64,000 bases of DNA from Clostridium_AM sp964554365. GTDB lineage: Bacteria > Bacillota > Clostridia > Clostridiales > Clostridiaceae. The notes below the pieces were generated by a model that worked only from the letters and a program-made list of their open reading frames with translations, was not told the DNA's origin and ran no database searches. The DNA is taken from positions 1 to 64,000 of the forward strand of contig CAZKOJ010000001.1 in the NCBI GenBank assembly GCA_964554365.1. The letters run 5' to 3'. The position numbers and the translations under genes were made by a program. Below are positions 56,234 through 64,000 of this stretch, in pieces; positions within the stretch are counted from its first letter, which is position 1; every line of letters starts with the position of its first letter.

Positions 56234-56581
56234 TATACATTTACACCTCACTTTTTTTTTAATAGCAAGCAAGTAATTCTATAAAATGTTCAATTAAAAA
56301 CTTTGTAATTTCATTATCTTTACAATTATAGTAACACTTCCCAAAATCCATGTATATGTACTAAGTGACCAAGATTTTTGGGCGTTTTAACAAATTAATA
56401 ATTCCACTGTAGAATTTGAAGAAATGGTATTGGGTAAATTTTTTTCTACTATTATGCCTGAACATAAAAATAAGGCTTTACTATTACATTTTTTTGAAAT
56501 AGTAAAGCCTTATATATTATATTTAAATTTTTTAAAATACCTTTTTCTTGAAACTATTCCCTAAGCCAATAATTAATATTT
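56234..56581. other. Intergenic region with terminator
   Basis: Contains the hairpin at 56470-56513 (next entry) and the promoter region of the aminotransferase gene. No gene seen. Confidence 0.5.
56470..56513 (-). terminator. Intrinsic terminator
   Basis: ATAAGGCTTTACTAT pairs perfectly over 15 bp with its complement across a 14-base loop. It follows the CWB2-hydrolase gene on the minus strand. Confidence 0.75.
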
Positions 56582-58849
56582 TTACTTTGATTCTTTATTG
56601 ATCCAATTACTTATATCATTTATAACATAGTCAGGAATATTAGCAGGTTTTCCGTATTCCTCAGGAGTCATCTTACCTTCTCCTTCTATAAAAAAGTGAT
56701 TTAACTTATCATAAGAATTATATTTTACATTTTGTTTATCTTTCAATATATTTTTCCACTTATCTAAATTAGAAACTGCAACTTGATAATCCCTCTTTCC
56801 TTGAAGAATAAGCAGTGGGGATTTTATATTTATAGCATCACTTACTTGAGTTGAGTTCTTAACGCTTAACCAATAATATGGATATGCATTAAAAAGTGGC
56901 GTACTTTCAGTCATATTTCCTGGAAAATCCTTATTATTCTTTACTAAATTATATAAATTTTCTACATTCTTTAACTGAGCCTCTTTCATACCTCCTATAG
57001 AATTTAAATATTTACTTTGCTCTAAAAAAGTATCTAGAAAATCTACTGGTCCAGCCATCATTATTCCTCCAGCTGCTCCATTATCACTACAATCTTTTAT
57101 TATTGTTGATGTAAGCATTGCTCCCAGGCTATGTCCTAAAACAAAAACCTTATTGGAATCAATACCCTCAGTTTTCTTTAACAAGCTTACTGCATCTACC
57201 GCATCATTTACCGTTTCTTTATTTAAATCTAATTTTGTATCTACTGAACTTATGCAGCCATATTCTTTTGTTCTTTTATCATAACGTAATACTGCAACTC
57301 CCTTTGAAGCAAGACCTGCTGATATATCTCTAAATATCTTTGTATCCCCATAAGTTTCATCTTTATCACTAGCACCGCTGCCATGAACAAGTACTACTGC
57401 TGGAAATGGACCATTTCCTTTAGGTATACTTAATACTCCAGGTAGTTTATATTTTCTATCACCTATCATTACATTTTTTTCAGTAAAGTTATCCATGTTT
57501 GCATATGTTGGAAGCTTATATTTACTCTCAGCTGGAGTAGTTTCAAATGTGAGATCATATACTTGCCCATCATTATCATACTTTATTTTTATATCTATAG
57601 TTGTAGGATATCCTTCTACTTTGTAAGTTAATGTAACCATATTTCCAAGTGGTGATTCTTCCTGTTTTATATTTACAGGCTTTGTATCCACCCCTTTAAG
57701 GCTTACACTAGAAAGGTAATTTTTCATTATACTTTCTCCATATCCTGCCTTTAAATCGCCACTTAATTCTTTCATAGCTTCATCTATATTCTTGTTTGAT
57801 AAATAACTTACAAAATTTTCAGCTTTAACTTTTAAATCTTGAGACAAATTTGTATCTTTATTAAAACTTAAATCATTTTGGACATTCTTTGAAACTGCAC
57901 CTTCTCCTCCAAGTATTATAATCTTTTTTAACTTTCTATTTTCTATATATTTCTTAAGGTTACTAGTATTATTTCCATCTGTTATTATTATAGGTGCTTT
58001 AAGCTTAGCTGCAAGAGCAGTTCCAGAAAGTGCGTCTGGGAAAGCTTCTCCACTAGCAATCACTAAATTGTCCAAGCTTTCATCAAAATATTTACATACA
58101 TTCATAGAAGTTTCGTATCTATCTTTGCCTTCTATTCTTACTACTTCATTTGATGTTTCTTTTAATCTGCTCTCTATACTACTACTTACAGAACTACTTC
58201 CTCCTATAACATATATTTTAGAAGGTTTAATTCCTTTTATTTTTTCTTCTACTGCTTTAGGTAAATTACCAGAAGGAGTTATAAAAATAGGATATCCTTT
58301 ATATGCTGCTATACTAGATATACTTAATGCATCTGGAAAATTCTCACCATTTGCTATAACTATTGGAGTGCCTTCCTTTACATTAACTTGATTTATTATT
58401 TTTGCATTGGTTTCATATCTGTCTTTTCCACCTAACCTTACTATGTTATTAAAACCTTTTTCTTTAAAATACTGTTCAAATCCACTATTTACAGAAGCTT
58501 CTCCTCCTAAAATATATATAGTTCCATCTTTCTTTAAATGATTTTCAATATAATTTAAAGTTTTATCACTATTTTGTATGCTTTTCCCTAAAAGCATTAT
58601 AGGAGATCCTCCTAAACCTTGAAGACAGCTACTTGAAAGTGTATCTGCAAAACCTTCTCCACTTGTAACAATAACACTATCTACTTGTCCTGTTTGGAAG
58701 TAATTAGCTATATTAGTACAAGTCTCATACCTATCCTTACCATGCAACCTTTCCACACTAAAGTTGTCATTTGCATAAACTGAAAAAGATAAAAAAGTAG
58801 AAGCCATAAGTGCCAAAATAATACTTAACTTAATATTTTTATTTAACAT
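56582..58849 (-). CDS. Secreted CWB2 cell-wall protein fused to an alpha/beta hydrolase
   Basis: A 755-aa surface enzyme. After a signal peptide (NIKLSIILALMASTFLSFSV, cleavage near YA-ND) come three CWB2 repeats (about 30-320), each with RLHGKDRYET/RLGGKDRYET-type openings and an YILGGEASV or VIGGSSSV strand; they anchor proteins to the wall polymer. A DUF3887-like domain (about 340-440) follows. The C-terminal alpha/beta hydrolase has VVLVHGSGASD, the nucleophile in LGHSLGAML, and a late LNHFF histidine. The start is the ATG at 58849, 5 bases after AAGGGGG; the frame opens at a GTG upstream of that. It is probably a wall-attached esterase or peptidase. Confidence 0.9.
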   Translation of the reverse strand: MLNKNIKLSIILALMASTFLSFSVYANDNFSVERLHGKDRYETCTNIANYFQTGQVDSVIVTSGEGFADTLSSSCLQGLGGSPIMLLGKSIQNSDKTLNYIENHLKKDGTIYILGGEASVNSGFEQYFKEKGFNNIVRLGGKDRYETNAKIINQVNVKEGTPIVIANGENFPDALSISSIAAYKGYPIFITPSGNLPKAVEEKIKGIKPSKIYVIGGSSSVSSSIESRLKETSNEVVRIEGKDRYETSMNVCKYFDESLDNLVIASGEAFPDALSGTALAAKLKAPIIITDGNNTSNLKKYIENRKLKKIIILGGEGAVSKNVQNDLSFNKDTNLSQDLKVKAENFVSYLSNKNIDEAMKELSGDLKAGYGESIMKNYLSSVSLKGVDTKPVNIKQEESPLGNMVTLTYKVEGYPTTIDIKIKYDNDGQVYDLTFETTPAESKYKLPTYANMDNFTEKNVMIGDRKYKLPGVLSIPKGNGPFPAVVLVHGSGASDKDETYGDTKIFRDISAGLASKGVAVLRYDKRTKEYGCISSVDTKLDLNKETVNDAVDAVSLLKKTEGIDSNKVFVLGHSLGAMLTSTIIKDCSDNGAAGGIMMAGPVDFLDTFLEQSKYLNSIGGMKEAQLKNVENLYNLVKNNKDFPGNMTESTPLFNAYPYYWLSVKNSTQVSDAINIKSPLLILQGKRDYQVAVSNLDKWKNILKDKQNVKYNSYDKLNHFFIEGEGKMTPEEYGKPANIPDYVINDISNWINKESK

Positions 58850-59119
58850 AATATCCCCCTTTTTCACTGATATACTTGTTATATACTAATTATAACAGAT
58901 GTTTTGTGAAAAACAATATGTTATGGATTTTAATGTTAAATATACTATATTTTTAATAAATTTTACTTTTAATATTAATCACAATTTTTCATAATACCAA
59001 TATTATAATTAATAAAATAATTATATTACAATAGTTTTTATAATATTTAAGTAAAGTTTAAAAACTTAACTCAGCTAGAGTTAATTATATAACCTTTACC
59101 TTTATGCTAGGAGGTATTT

Positions 59120-59518
59120 ATGTCTTACTGTACCATAATTTGTGATATTAAATCATCTAGAAAATTAAAAAACAGAGAAGAAGTACAGTATAAAATTATT
59201 GATATGTTAAAAAAAGCCAATACAAATTTTAAAGATATCATTGTTTCTCCATTTTTAATAACTACCGGCGATGAGTGGCAGGGGCTTTTGAAATATCCTT
59301 GTGATTGTAAAAAACTAATAAATTTTTTTAATAAATTTATCCCTGATATACACTTTTACACTGGAATAGGAATTGGAGATATATATATTCATAATTTTGA
59401 ACTAACCGTAAATCAATTAGATGGTCCTTCCTTCTATAGAGCAAGGGAATCCTTAAAATATGCTAAAAAACACAACATACCATTAGTTATTTTATTTGAT
59501 GATTGGAATAATATATAA
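59120..59518 (+). CDS. SatD-like protein, short form (cyclase-like palm domain)
   Basis: A 132-aa protein matching the N-terminal domain of SatD. It has CDIKSSRKLKNREEVQ with D9, ITTGDEWQG with D51, FYTGIGIGDIYIH, and GPSFYRARESLKYAKK. In order and spacing these match the class III nucleotide cyclase motifs (DI.GS, GDxF/W, GI..G, ..AR.). The C-terminal HTH region of the long paralogue is absent. It starts behind AGGAGG on the plus strand and overlaps the end of the convergent DUF3307 gene. The function is not established; nucleotide binding or cyclase activity is my inference. Confidence 0.75.
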   Translation: MSYCTIICDIKSSRKLKNREEVQYKIIDMLKKANTNFKDIIVSPFLITTGDEWQGLLKYPCDCKKLINFFNKFIPDIHFYTGIGIGDIYIHNFELTVNQLDGPSFYRARESLKYAKKHNIPLVILFDDWNNI

Positions 59519-60340
59519 TGTTTTTATTATTATTCCTCCAACAATTGCTAAAATAAAACTTATAAAAGTACCTATAATAAAATACTCTGCAAAGCTAGTG
59601 TCATCCATTTTTTTTAACCTTGCAATTGATTTCGCAGTAAGTACAAAGCCTACCATTTGAGGTTGTCCAATTGACATCACTAAAAGTATAAAAATTCTTT
59701 CTAATACTCCAATTATAAATCCACCATTTGGGCTTCCTATGTCCACATCTTTTGATTTTTTAACTATTACAAAATCTTTATCTATAAGCTTTCTATATGC
59801 TTTTAAATTTATAGCTTGGATATATTTACGTATGAAAACTCCAGAACCCCAAGTACATGATAAAAAAATGATACCTATTATAAGCCATCTATCTGAACTA
59901 CTGATACTATAGGGATAATTACTAATGATATTAACTATTGCCTTTGATATCTTATTAATATCTAAGTTAGATATTAATAAAACGATTACTGAAATGTGAA
60001 TTAATTGATCTGCTATGAATAAAAGAATACTACTTTCTAAAGAAGCTTTTGATTTAATTATAAAAGTTTTTGTTTCATCAATTACAAAATGTAAAAAGGC
60101 TATATAAAGTAGTATTTCAAAATAATATATATAATTGAACTTTATAGATTTATATAAGTTATGGTACACAATTAAAATAAAAAACATTACACAAAAGTGA
60201 ATAAAGCCATGTACTGAATTTCCGATTAAATTCTCCTTGAAATTTTTGCTAAATCTCATATCTAAGATATATTGATTTTGAAAAATGAAGTCACCAATTA
60301 AATGGCTTATAATAAGTAATAAAACAATACTCAAATACAT
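59492..60340 (-). CDS. DUF3307 integral membrane protein
   Basis: A 282-aa protein with about seven hydrophobic segments. The N-terminal DUF3307 part has SHLIGDFIFQNQYI, then SVHGFIHFCVMF, then AFLHFVIDETKTF. His and Asp residues recur at the ends of membrane helices, as in membrane-embedded metal-dependent hydrolases, though no activity is known. It follows the long satD gene with a one-base gap and an AAAGGAA site, so the pair is cotranscribed. SatD plus DUF3307 is a recurring pair, which suggests a signal-and-membrane-partner relation. Confidence 0.8.
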   Translation of the reverse strand: MYLSIVLLLIISHLIGDFIFQNQYILDMRFSKNFKENLIGNSVHGFIHFCVMFFILIVYHNLYKSIKFNYIYYFEILLYIAFLHFVIDETKTFIIKSKASLESSILLFIADQLIHISVIVLLISNLDINKISKAIVNIISNYPYSISSSDRWLIIGIIFLSCTWGSGVFIRKYIQAINLKAYRKLIDKDFVIVKKSKDVDIGSPNGGFIIGVLERIFILLVMSIGQPQMVGFVLTAKSIARLKKMDDTSFAEYFIIGTFISFILAIVGGIIIKTLYIIPIIK

Positions 60341-60341
60341 T

Positions 60342-61109
60342 TTAGTATTCCTTTCTTATTTTGCAATAGGAGTCTATTAAAGCTTCTATAATAAAATTAT
60401 TATTATTAATTACAAAATAGTTAGAAACATTTAATTTTTGACTTATATCAGCTTTAGAAATATCTGGTTTTTGTTTAACTATATTATTATATGATCCTAA
60501 TTCTTCATAAAGCTCTATTATATCTAACTGTTTATCTGTTATTTTATTTTTTAACACTTCATTATTTTCAATTAGTGTATTAATAACTTTATTTATAGGT
60601 AAATCATATTCCCTTTCACAGTTAGTAGTAATTGCTACTTCACTAAACATACTAACTTTTTTCATAAATTCATTTACAAAAGAAGCGTCTTCAGCATTAA
60701 AATATATATTATTTTTTTTGCTATTTAATTCCTTATTATAATATCTATTTTTATTTTTTGCTATATTTAATGCTTCTCTTGCCTTAATAAAGCATTCACC
60801 ATCCATTGATGCTGTATCCTCATAAATATTAGTGCTAATATCTCCTATGCCAATTCCTGCATAAACATTTATTTTTTTCTTCCTTAAAAAATTTTGAAAT
60901 TTATTTATAACATAATAACTTTTGATAGGATTTTCCAAAACTATTTGCCATTCATCCCCTAAAGTAATGGCTATAGGTGCCAACAATATGTCTTTAATCT
61001 CAGCATTTAACTTTTTTATGTAAGCCTTTAATTCATCTTGTATATCCTGCCTATTTTTTAATTTTCTCGATCCAGCTATATCTATATTTATAACTCCAAA
61101 TAATCCCAT
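60342..61109 (-). CDS. SatD family protein, long form
   Basis: A 255-aa protein. The N-terminal domain has INIDIAGSRKLKNRQD with D10, ITLGDEWQI with D52, YAGIGIGDIS, and GECFIKAREALNIAK, the same cyclase-like set as the short paralogue. The C-terminal 80 residues hold a helix-turn-helix-like segment (ISKADISQKLNVSNYFVIN), so it may bind DNA or an RNA partner. It heads a two-gene operon with DUF3307. Both putative metal Asp residues are kept in both paralogues, which argues against a dead fold. SatD is named from a streptococcal stress operon; biochemistry unknown to me. Confidence 0.8.
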   Translation of the reverse strand: MGLFGVINIDIAGSRKLKNRQDIQDELKAYIKKLNAEIKDILLAPIAITLGDEWQIVLENPIKSYYVINKFQNFLRKKKINVYAGIGIGDISTNIYEDTASMDGECFIKAREALNIAKNKNRYYNKELNSKKNNIYFNAEDASFVNEFMKKVSMFSEVAITTNCEREYDLPINKVINTLIENNEVLKNKITDKQLDIIELYEELGSYNNIVKQKPDISKADISQKLNVSNYFVINNNNFIIEALIDSYCKIRKEY

Positions 61110-61475
61110 AATATCATCACCTTAAAATATTTTATATTCTGATTTAAATTTTACTTATTAAAATTATATCATATAAAGTTCCTACTCCCAAACTTATAAT
61201 GCTATTTTTTACCAATAACAAATTAACTTATACTTCCTAATATATTGCAATGTTTGGTCACTTTGAGTATTTTAATCAACCAACTTATATGTTTGCCATT
61301 TTCTGTTTTTATTAAACATTTATCTTTTTTTAATGATACATTAAAAAAATGTTTGATGTATATCTAAAAATTTAATATAAATTAATAATATTCTGAGTTA
61401 ATAAAAAAACCTAAGAGTATATTAATACCCTTAGGTCTGAAAGGAAATTTTTTGAAGACTATGAATAACTAAATT
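61110..61475. other. Spacer with terminator
   Basis: Upstream region of the satD operon and the terminator at 61402-61436. Nothing else recognised. Confidence 0.5.
61402..61436 (-). terminator. Intrinsic terminator after the 49-aa gene
   Basis: The minus strand reads ACCTAAGGGTAT / ATACTCTTAGGT with one G-U pair and a short loop, followed by seven T. It ends the allE operon. Confidence 0.9.
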
Positions 61476-61625
61476 TTAGTTTTGAACAATTAAAGTACCA
61501 GTTTTTCCTTCTATACCTTCCTTAGCTAGATTTATCATACCAACTTGAGAACCATTTCCATGAGTTATTATTAATTCATTACCTACCTCGATTAAATCAA
61601 CTAAATCATCTCTTGAAATTCTCAT
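61476..61625 (-). CDS. Small protein downstream of the ureidoglycine aminohydrolase gene, 49 aa
   Basis: The ATG at 61625 has GAGGTGA 5 bases upstream. The frame reads MRISRDDLVDLIEVGNELII, then GNGSQVGMINLAKEGI and a Val/Gln-rich end. It is 21 bases after the allE stop and is followed by a strong terminator, so it is very likely a real, cotranscribed gene. The family is unknown. It is a compact beta-rich protein with a Gly-rich centre. Confidence 0.75.
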   Translation of the reverse strand: MRISRDDLVDLIEVGNELIITHGNGSQVGMINLAKEGIEGKTGTLIVQN

Positions 61626-61646
61626 TGATTTCACCTCATCAATTTA

Positions 61647-62408
61647 TTATAAAACTACGTCTCTATTACAATCTTTTGAGTAAATATAAGATAAATTTTC
61701 TCTTCCTACACCGTAGCAACATTGTGGAACGTATGGTCCAAACCAAATATAATCGTCTTTCTTAACAGGTATCCATTCATTATCTAAATTATAAACTCCT
61801 TCTCCAGATAACAAATAAGCACCATGTTCCTGCACATGAGTTTCAACAAAAGGATGACATGCACCAGGATGGAAAGTTAGAATATGAAAATTCATATCAA
61901 AAGCTATATCTATTGGTAAGAAGTCTTTTATCTTAACATTAACCATATTGTCATAGTCTCTTTCTTCTATGTCATTTATATTTCCTACAACAGTCCAAGG
62001 CTTCTTTCCTTCGATTGCTTGATATTTTTGTTTATATAAGAATAGTTTTGATTCTTCCTCAAGCATATTCTCTAAATACATCTTTATACCAGCTGGACAA
62101 TACAAATATCCACCTGCTTCTAGAACATATTCTTTATCCTCTGCAGTTGCTTTTATTTTTCCTTCTATACAGTAAACAAAAGTTTCTATTCCTTCAGCAC
62201 CAAAGCCTGCTGTATTTTTCCCGCCCTTTTCCATAGTAATTATATAATCTACAAAACTTGCTCCTAATTTGGGGGATGCTAGAATAGACACTCTACAATT
62301 TTCAAATCCTGGTACTATATTGTTTACAAGTCCTTCTGGAGCTATTAATGCATAACTGCCATGTTTTATAATTGACCTACTTGCTAATAAATCTTTTGGA
62401 TATCCCAT
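61647..62408 (-). CDS. allE: (S)-ureidoglycine aminohydrolase
   Basis: A bicupin enzyme that releases ammonia from (S)-ureidoglycine to give (S)-ureidoglycolate in allantoin degradation, using Mn2+. It has the characteristic N-terminal ASRSIIKHGSYALIAPEG, a first cupin with EGIETFVYCIEGKIKA, and the catalytic second cupin with ETHVQEHGAYLLSGEGVY, which holds the metal ligands. The length of 253 aa is normal. GGAAGGAGAG precedes the ATG. It overlaps the end of a PucR N-terminal stub. No other allantoin genes are in the window, so the pathway may continue elsewhere or the gene may act on a related ureide. Confidence 0.92.
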   Translation of the reverse strand: MGYPKDLLASRSIIKHGSYALIAPEGLVNNIVPGFENCRVSILASPKLGASFVDYIITMEKGGKNTAGFGAEGIETFVYCIEGKIKATAEDKEYVLEAGGYLYCPAGIKMYLENMLEEESKLFLYKQKYQAIEGKKPWTVVGNINDIEERDYDNMVNVKIKDFLPIDIAFDMNFHILTFHPGACHPFVETHVQEHGAYLLSGEGVYNLDNEWIPVKKDDYIWFGPYVPQCCYGVGRENLSYIYSKDCNRDVVL

Positions 62409-62554
62409 AATAAATCTCTCCTTCCTACTTCGTATTGTTCATCTAAAGCTTCCAAAGCTTTTGTAAAGCATCCTAGTAGCACTCTTACTGTACCTGCAAC
62501 TTTTGCATTCTTCAGTACATTCATTTTTAATAATTCGCTTACCCTTAATTCCAA
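62384..62554 (-). pseudogene. PucR N-terminal stub upstream of allE
   Basis: A TTG at 62554 behind GAGGTGA reads MELRVSELLKMNVLKNAKVA, the classic opening of PucR regulators, then runs into unrelated VRVLLGCFTKALEALDEQYE and stops inside allE. The junction suggests an internal deletion that joined the start of a pucR gene to the end of another. The stub still has a ribosome binding site and overlaps allE by 25 bases, so it could couple allE translation. Confidence 0.65.
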
Positions 62555-63054
62555 TGCTTTCACCTCTTGTTCATAATTTTTACAGAATCCCTAGATCCTT
62601 AGTATATAATATAACAGGTTAAATAGACATTTTAATATATTTTCTTGCAATAATTATAATTTTACTATTATTTTCACATTTTTTATTTATCAATATGTGC
62701 TAAAAATAATAAGCTGAATTTTCATAAAATAGATAAGCATAATATCTATCGAAAAGTAATTTTTTACACATCTTAACAGCAATGTCTGTTACTATTTAAA
62801 GGCTTTATTAAAAGTTTCCTCAAAATCACTTTTGCTACATTATACCTTTCTTTTGCCATAATTATCTCTCCGAATTCTTGTAAAATGCCATTATTATTCC
62901 TAATATATACTATAGGCTTTAAACACATAGAGTATGGTTCCATTTCTAAACACTTTACTTTCTATATTAAGCTTTATCGACTGTTTAATCATATTGTTTA
63001 TACCACTATGCTATACTTATAACTAAAAATCGTATTGAAGAAGGAATGTATAAG
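62555..63054. other. Mostly empty 500-bp spacer
   Basis: AT-rich. The only item of note is a 28-codon minus-strand frame (62773-62859) with a GGAGAG site, reading MAKERYNVAK. A one-base shift would change its tail to SDFEETFNKAFK, which looks more protein-like. It may be a broken small gene. The promoters of allE and the acetyltransferase must also lie here. Confidence 0.35.
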
Positions 63055-63615
63055 ATGAGTGAAAAACAAAAGATGCTAAATGGTGAAATATATAATGCCT
63101 ATGATGAAAATTTAATACTTTTAAGAAATAAAGCTAGACACCTTACAAAATTATATAATAATACAGACCCTGAGGAAACAATTGATCGAATAAATATTCT
63201 TAAAAAACTATTTGGAAAAATAGGAGAAAATTTCGAAATAGAGCCTCCTTTTCATTGTGATTATGGCACTAATATTGAAATTGGAGAAACTTTCTATGCA
63301 AATTTTAATTTTTTAGTTTTAGATGATGGACTTGTAAAAATTGGAGACAATGTATTAATTGCTCCTAATGTAAGTATATTTACTGCAACTCATCTAATTG
63401 ATCCTAAATTAAGACCTAAAAATGGAGATTATACAAAAGCTGTAACTATAGGAAATAATGTATGGATTGGTGGTGGATCTATAATAAATCCTGGTGTAAC
63501 TATTGGAGACAATAGCGTAATAGGTTCTGGTAGCGTGGTTACAAAAAATATTCCAGCCAATGTCGTGGCTGTTGGAAACCCTTGTAAAATAATAAAATAT
63601 ATTGATAAAGAATAA
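63055..63615 (+). CDS. Maltose/galactoside O-acetyltransferase family enzyme
   Basis: A left-handed beta-helix acetyltransferase that uses acetyl-CoA to acetylate sugars. It has the family opening KQKMLNGEIYNAYDENLILL, the PPFHCDYGTNIEIGE entry to the helix, hexapeptide repeats (VTIGNNVWIGGGSIINPGVT, then IGDNSVIGSGSVV), and the catalytic His in FTATHLIDP. At 186 aa it is typical. I chose the ATG at 63055 because GAAGGA is 9 bases upstream; the ATG at 63046 is too close to it. A terminator follows. Confidence 0.92.
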   Translation: MSEKQKMLNGEIYNAYDENLILLRNKARHLTKLYNNTDPEETIDRINILKKLFGKIGENFEIEPPFHCDYGTNIEIGETFYANFNFLVLDDGLVKIGDNVLIAPNVSIFTATHLIDPKLRPKNGDYTKAVTIGNNVWIGGGSIINPGVTIGDNSVIGSGSVVTKNIPANVVAVGNPCKIIKYIDKE

Positions 63616-63631
63616 TAAAATTTGTTTAATC

Positions 63632-63667
63632 AAGACTTTCACTAATAAAAATAAGTGAAAGTCTTTT
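63632..63667 (+). terminator. Intrinsic terminator after the acetyltransferase gene
   Basis: AAGACTTTCACT pairs with AGTGAAAGTCTT across a 10-base loop and is followed by TTAAAA. It is perfect over 12 bp and probably bidirectional. Confidence 0.8.
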
Positions 63668-63774
63668 AAAAGTTTAAAATACTACAAGCTAAACTCAAAA
63701 TACCAATAAAAATATCTAAATATTGAACTTTGTGATTAAACAAATTGCCTTATATATGAAAGGAACGATTAATA

Positions 63775-64000
63775 TTGGGAAATATAGCTAGTTTAACATT
63801 AAAAAGAGATTTGCATTATGCTAAAAAAGGAATAGCCTATTCTTTAATTTCAGGTATAACCTGGGGTATGGATGCCTTATTGCTCGGGTATGTATTGACT
63901 CAATATCCATTTAATGATACTAAAGCTGCCTTAATAGTAGCACCTCTTGTAGGCGCATGTATACATACAGGACTTTCAGCTTTTTTCACTATAATTTATA
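63775..64000 (+). CDS. Membrane transporter, N-terminal part (window edge)
   Basis: A TTG at 63775 behind AGGAA opens a frame that runs off the window: MGNIASLTLKRDLHYAKKGI, then a membrane helix (AYSLISGITWGMDALLLGYV), a loop, and a second helix (AALIVAPLVGACIHTGLSAF). The two-helix start with ISGITWG resembles drug/metabolite transporter (EamA-like) proteins. Substrate unknown. Confidence 0.65.
   Translation, partial: MGNIASLTLKRDLHYAKKGIAYSLISGITWGMDALLLGYVLTQYPFNDTKAALIVAPLVGACIHTGLSAFFTIIY

Noticed and set aside
59120..61109. SatD as a GGDEF diguanylate cyclase
   Set aside because: There is no GG(D/E)EF motif or I-site; motif order fits class III cyclases better.

Overview
The window is AT-rich, uses ATG/TTG/GTG starts behind strong GGAGG-type ribosome binding sites, and encodes families typical of low-GC Gram-positive anaerobes: a clostridial serpin, CWB2 cell-wall anchors, a sigma-54-driven acetoin dehydrogenase cluster and SatD/DUF3307. 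It is most likely chromosomal DNA of a Clostridium sensu stricto species. No rRNA, tRNA or CRISPR array was recognised.

Region 1 (about 1-28 kb) is a defence island on the minus strand. It holds a C-terminal scrap of a type I restriction specificity gene, a frameshifted unknown gene, a complete four-gene Wadjet (JetABCD) system, an unknown gene with a possible Clp-N-like repeat, decayed ORFs, a complete type 1 BREX operon (XRE regulator, brxA, brxB, brxC, pglX, pglZ, brxL), a broken IS30-family element with a 20-21 bp direct-repeat array directly upstream of BREX, and a two-gene PLD-helicase plus MazG-like pyrophosphohydrolase cassette that looks like a third defence candidate.

Region 2 (28-38 kb) mixes housekeeping genes (aminopeptidase P, HIT protein, amino-acid permease with a MocR regulator) with a graveyard of fragments: Rpn nuclease, SEC-C protein, truncated DUF3990 next to DUF3791, ISLre2 transposase, and an AlbA/RecG-like regulator without its N-terminus. 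Two nearly identical non-coding elements of about 500 bp lie here. Each starts with a hairpin and carries about twelve CTATATATAA-like boxes spaced about 21 bp apart. The hairpin alone recurs three more times in the window.

Region 3 (38-48.4 kb) has a chemotaxis receptor with a 5' frameshift in a poly-A tract, then the acetoin catabolism cluster acoR-acoA-acoB-acoX-acoC-acoL. AcoR is the sigma-54 activator. A near-consensus -24/-12 promoter precedes acoA, and an IS200/IS605-end-like hairpin element sits between acoB and acoX.

Region 4 (48.7-64 kb) holds a kinase-fold phosphotransferase, a secreted serpin, an aminotransferase-pucR-mmsA operon fitting beta-alanine-type catabolism to acetyl-CoA, a secreted CWB2-alpha/beta-hydrolase fusion, a SatD-DUF3307-SatD module whose SatD proteins carry class III cyclase-like motifs, a ureidoglycine aminohydrolase gene behind a pucR stub, a sugar O-acetyltransferase and the start of a membrane transporter cut by the window edge.
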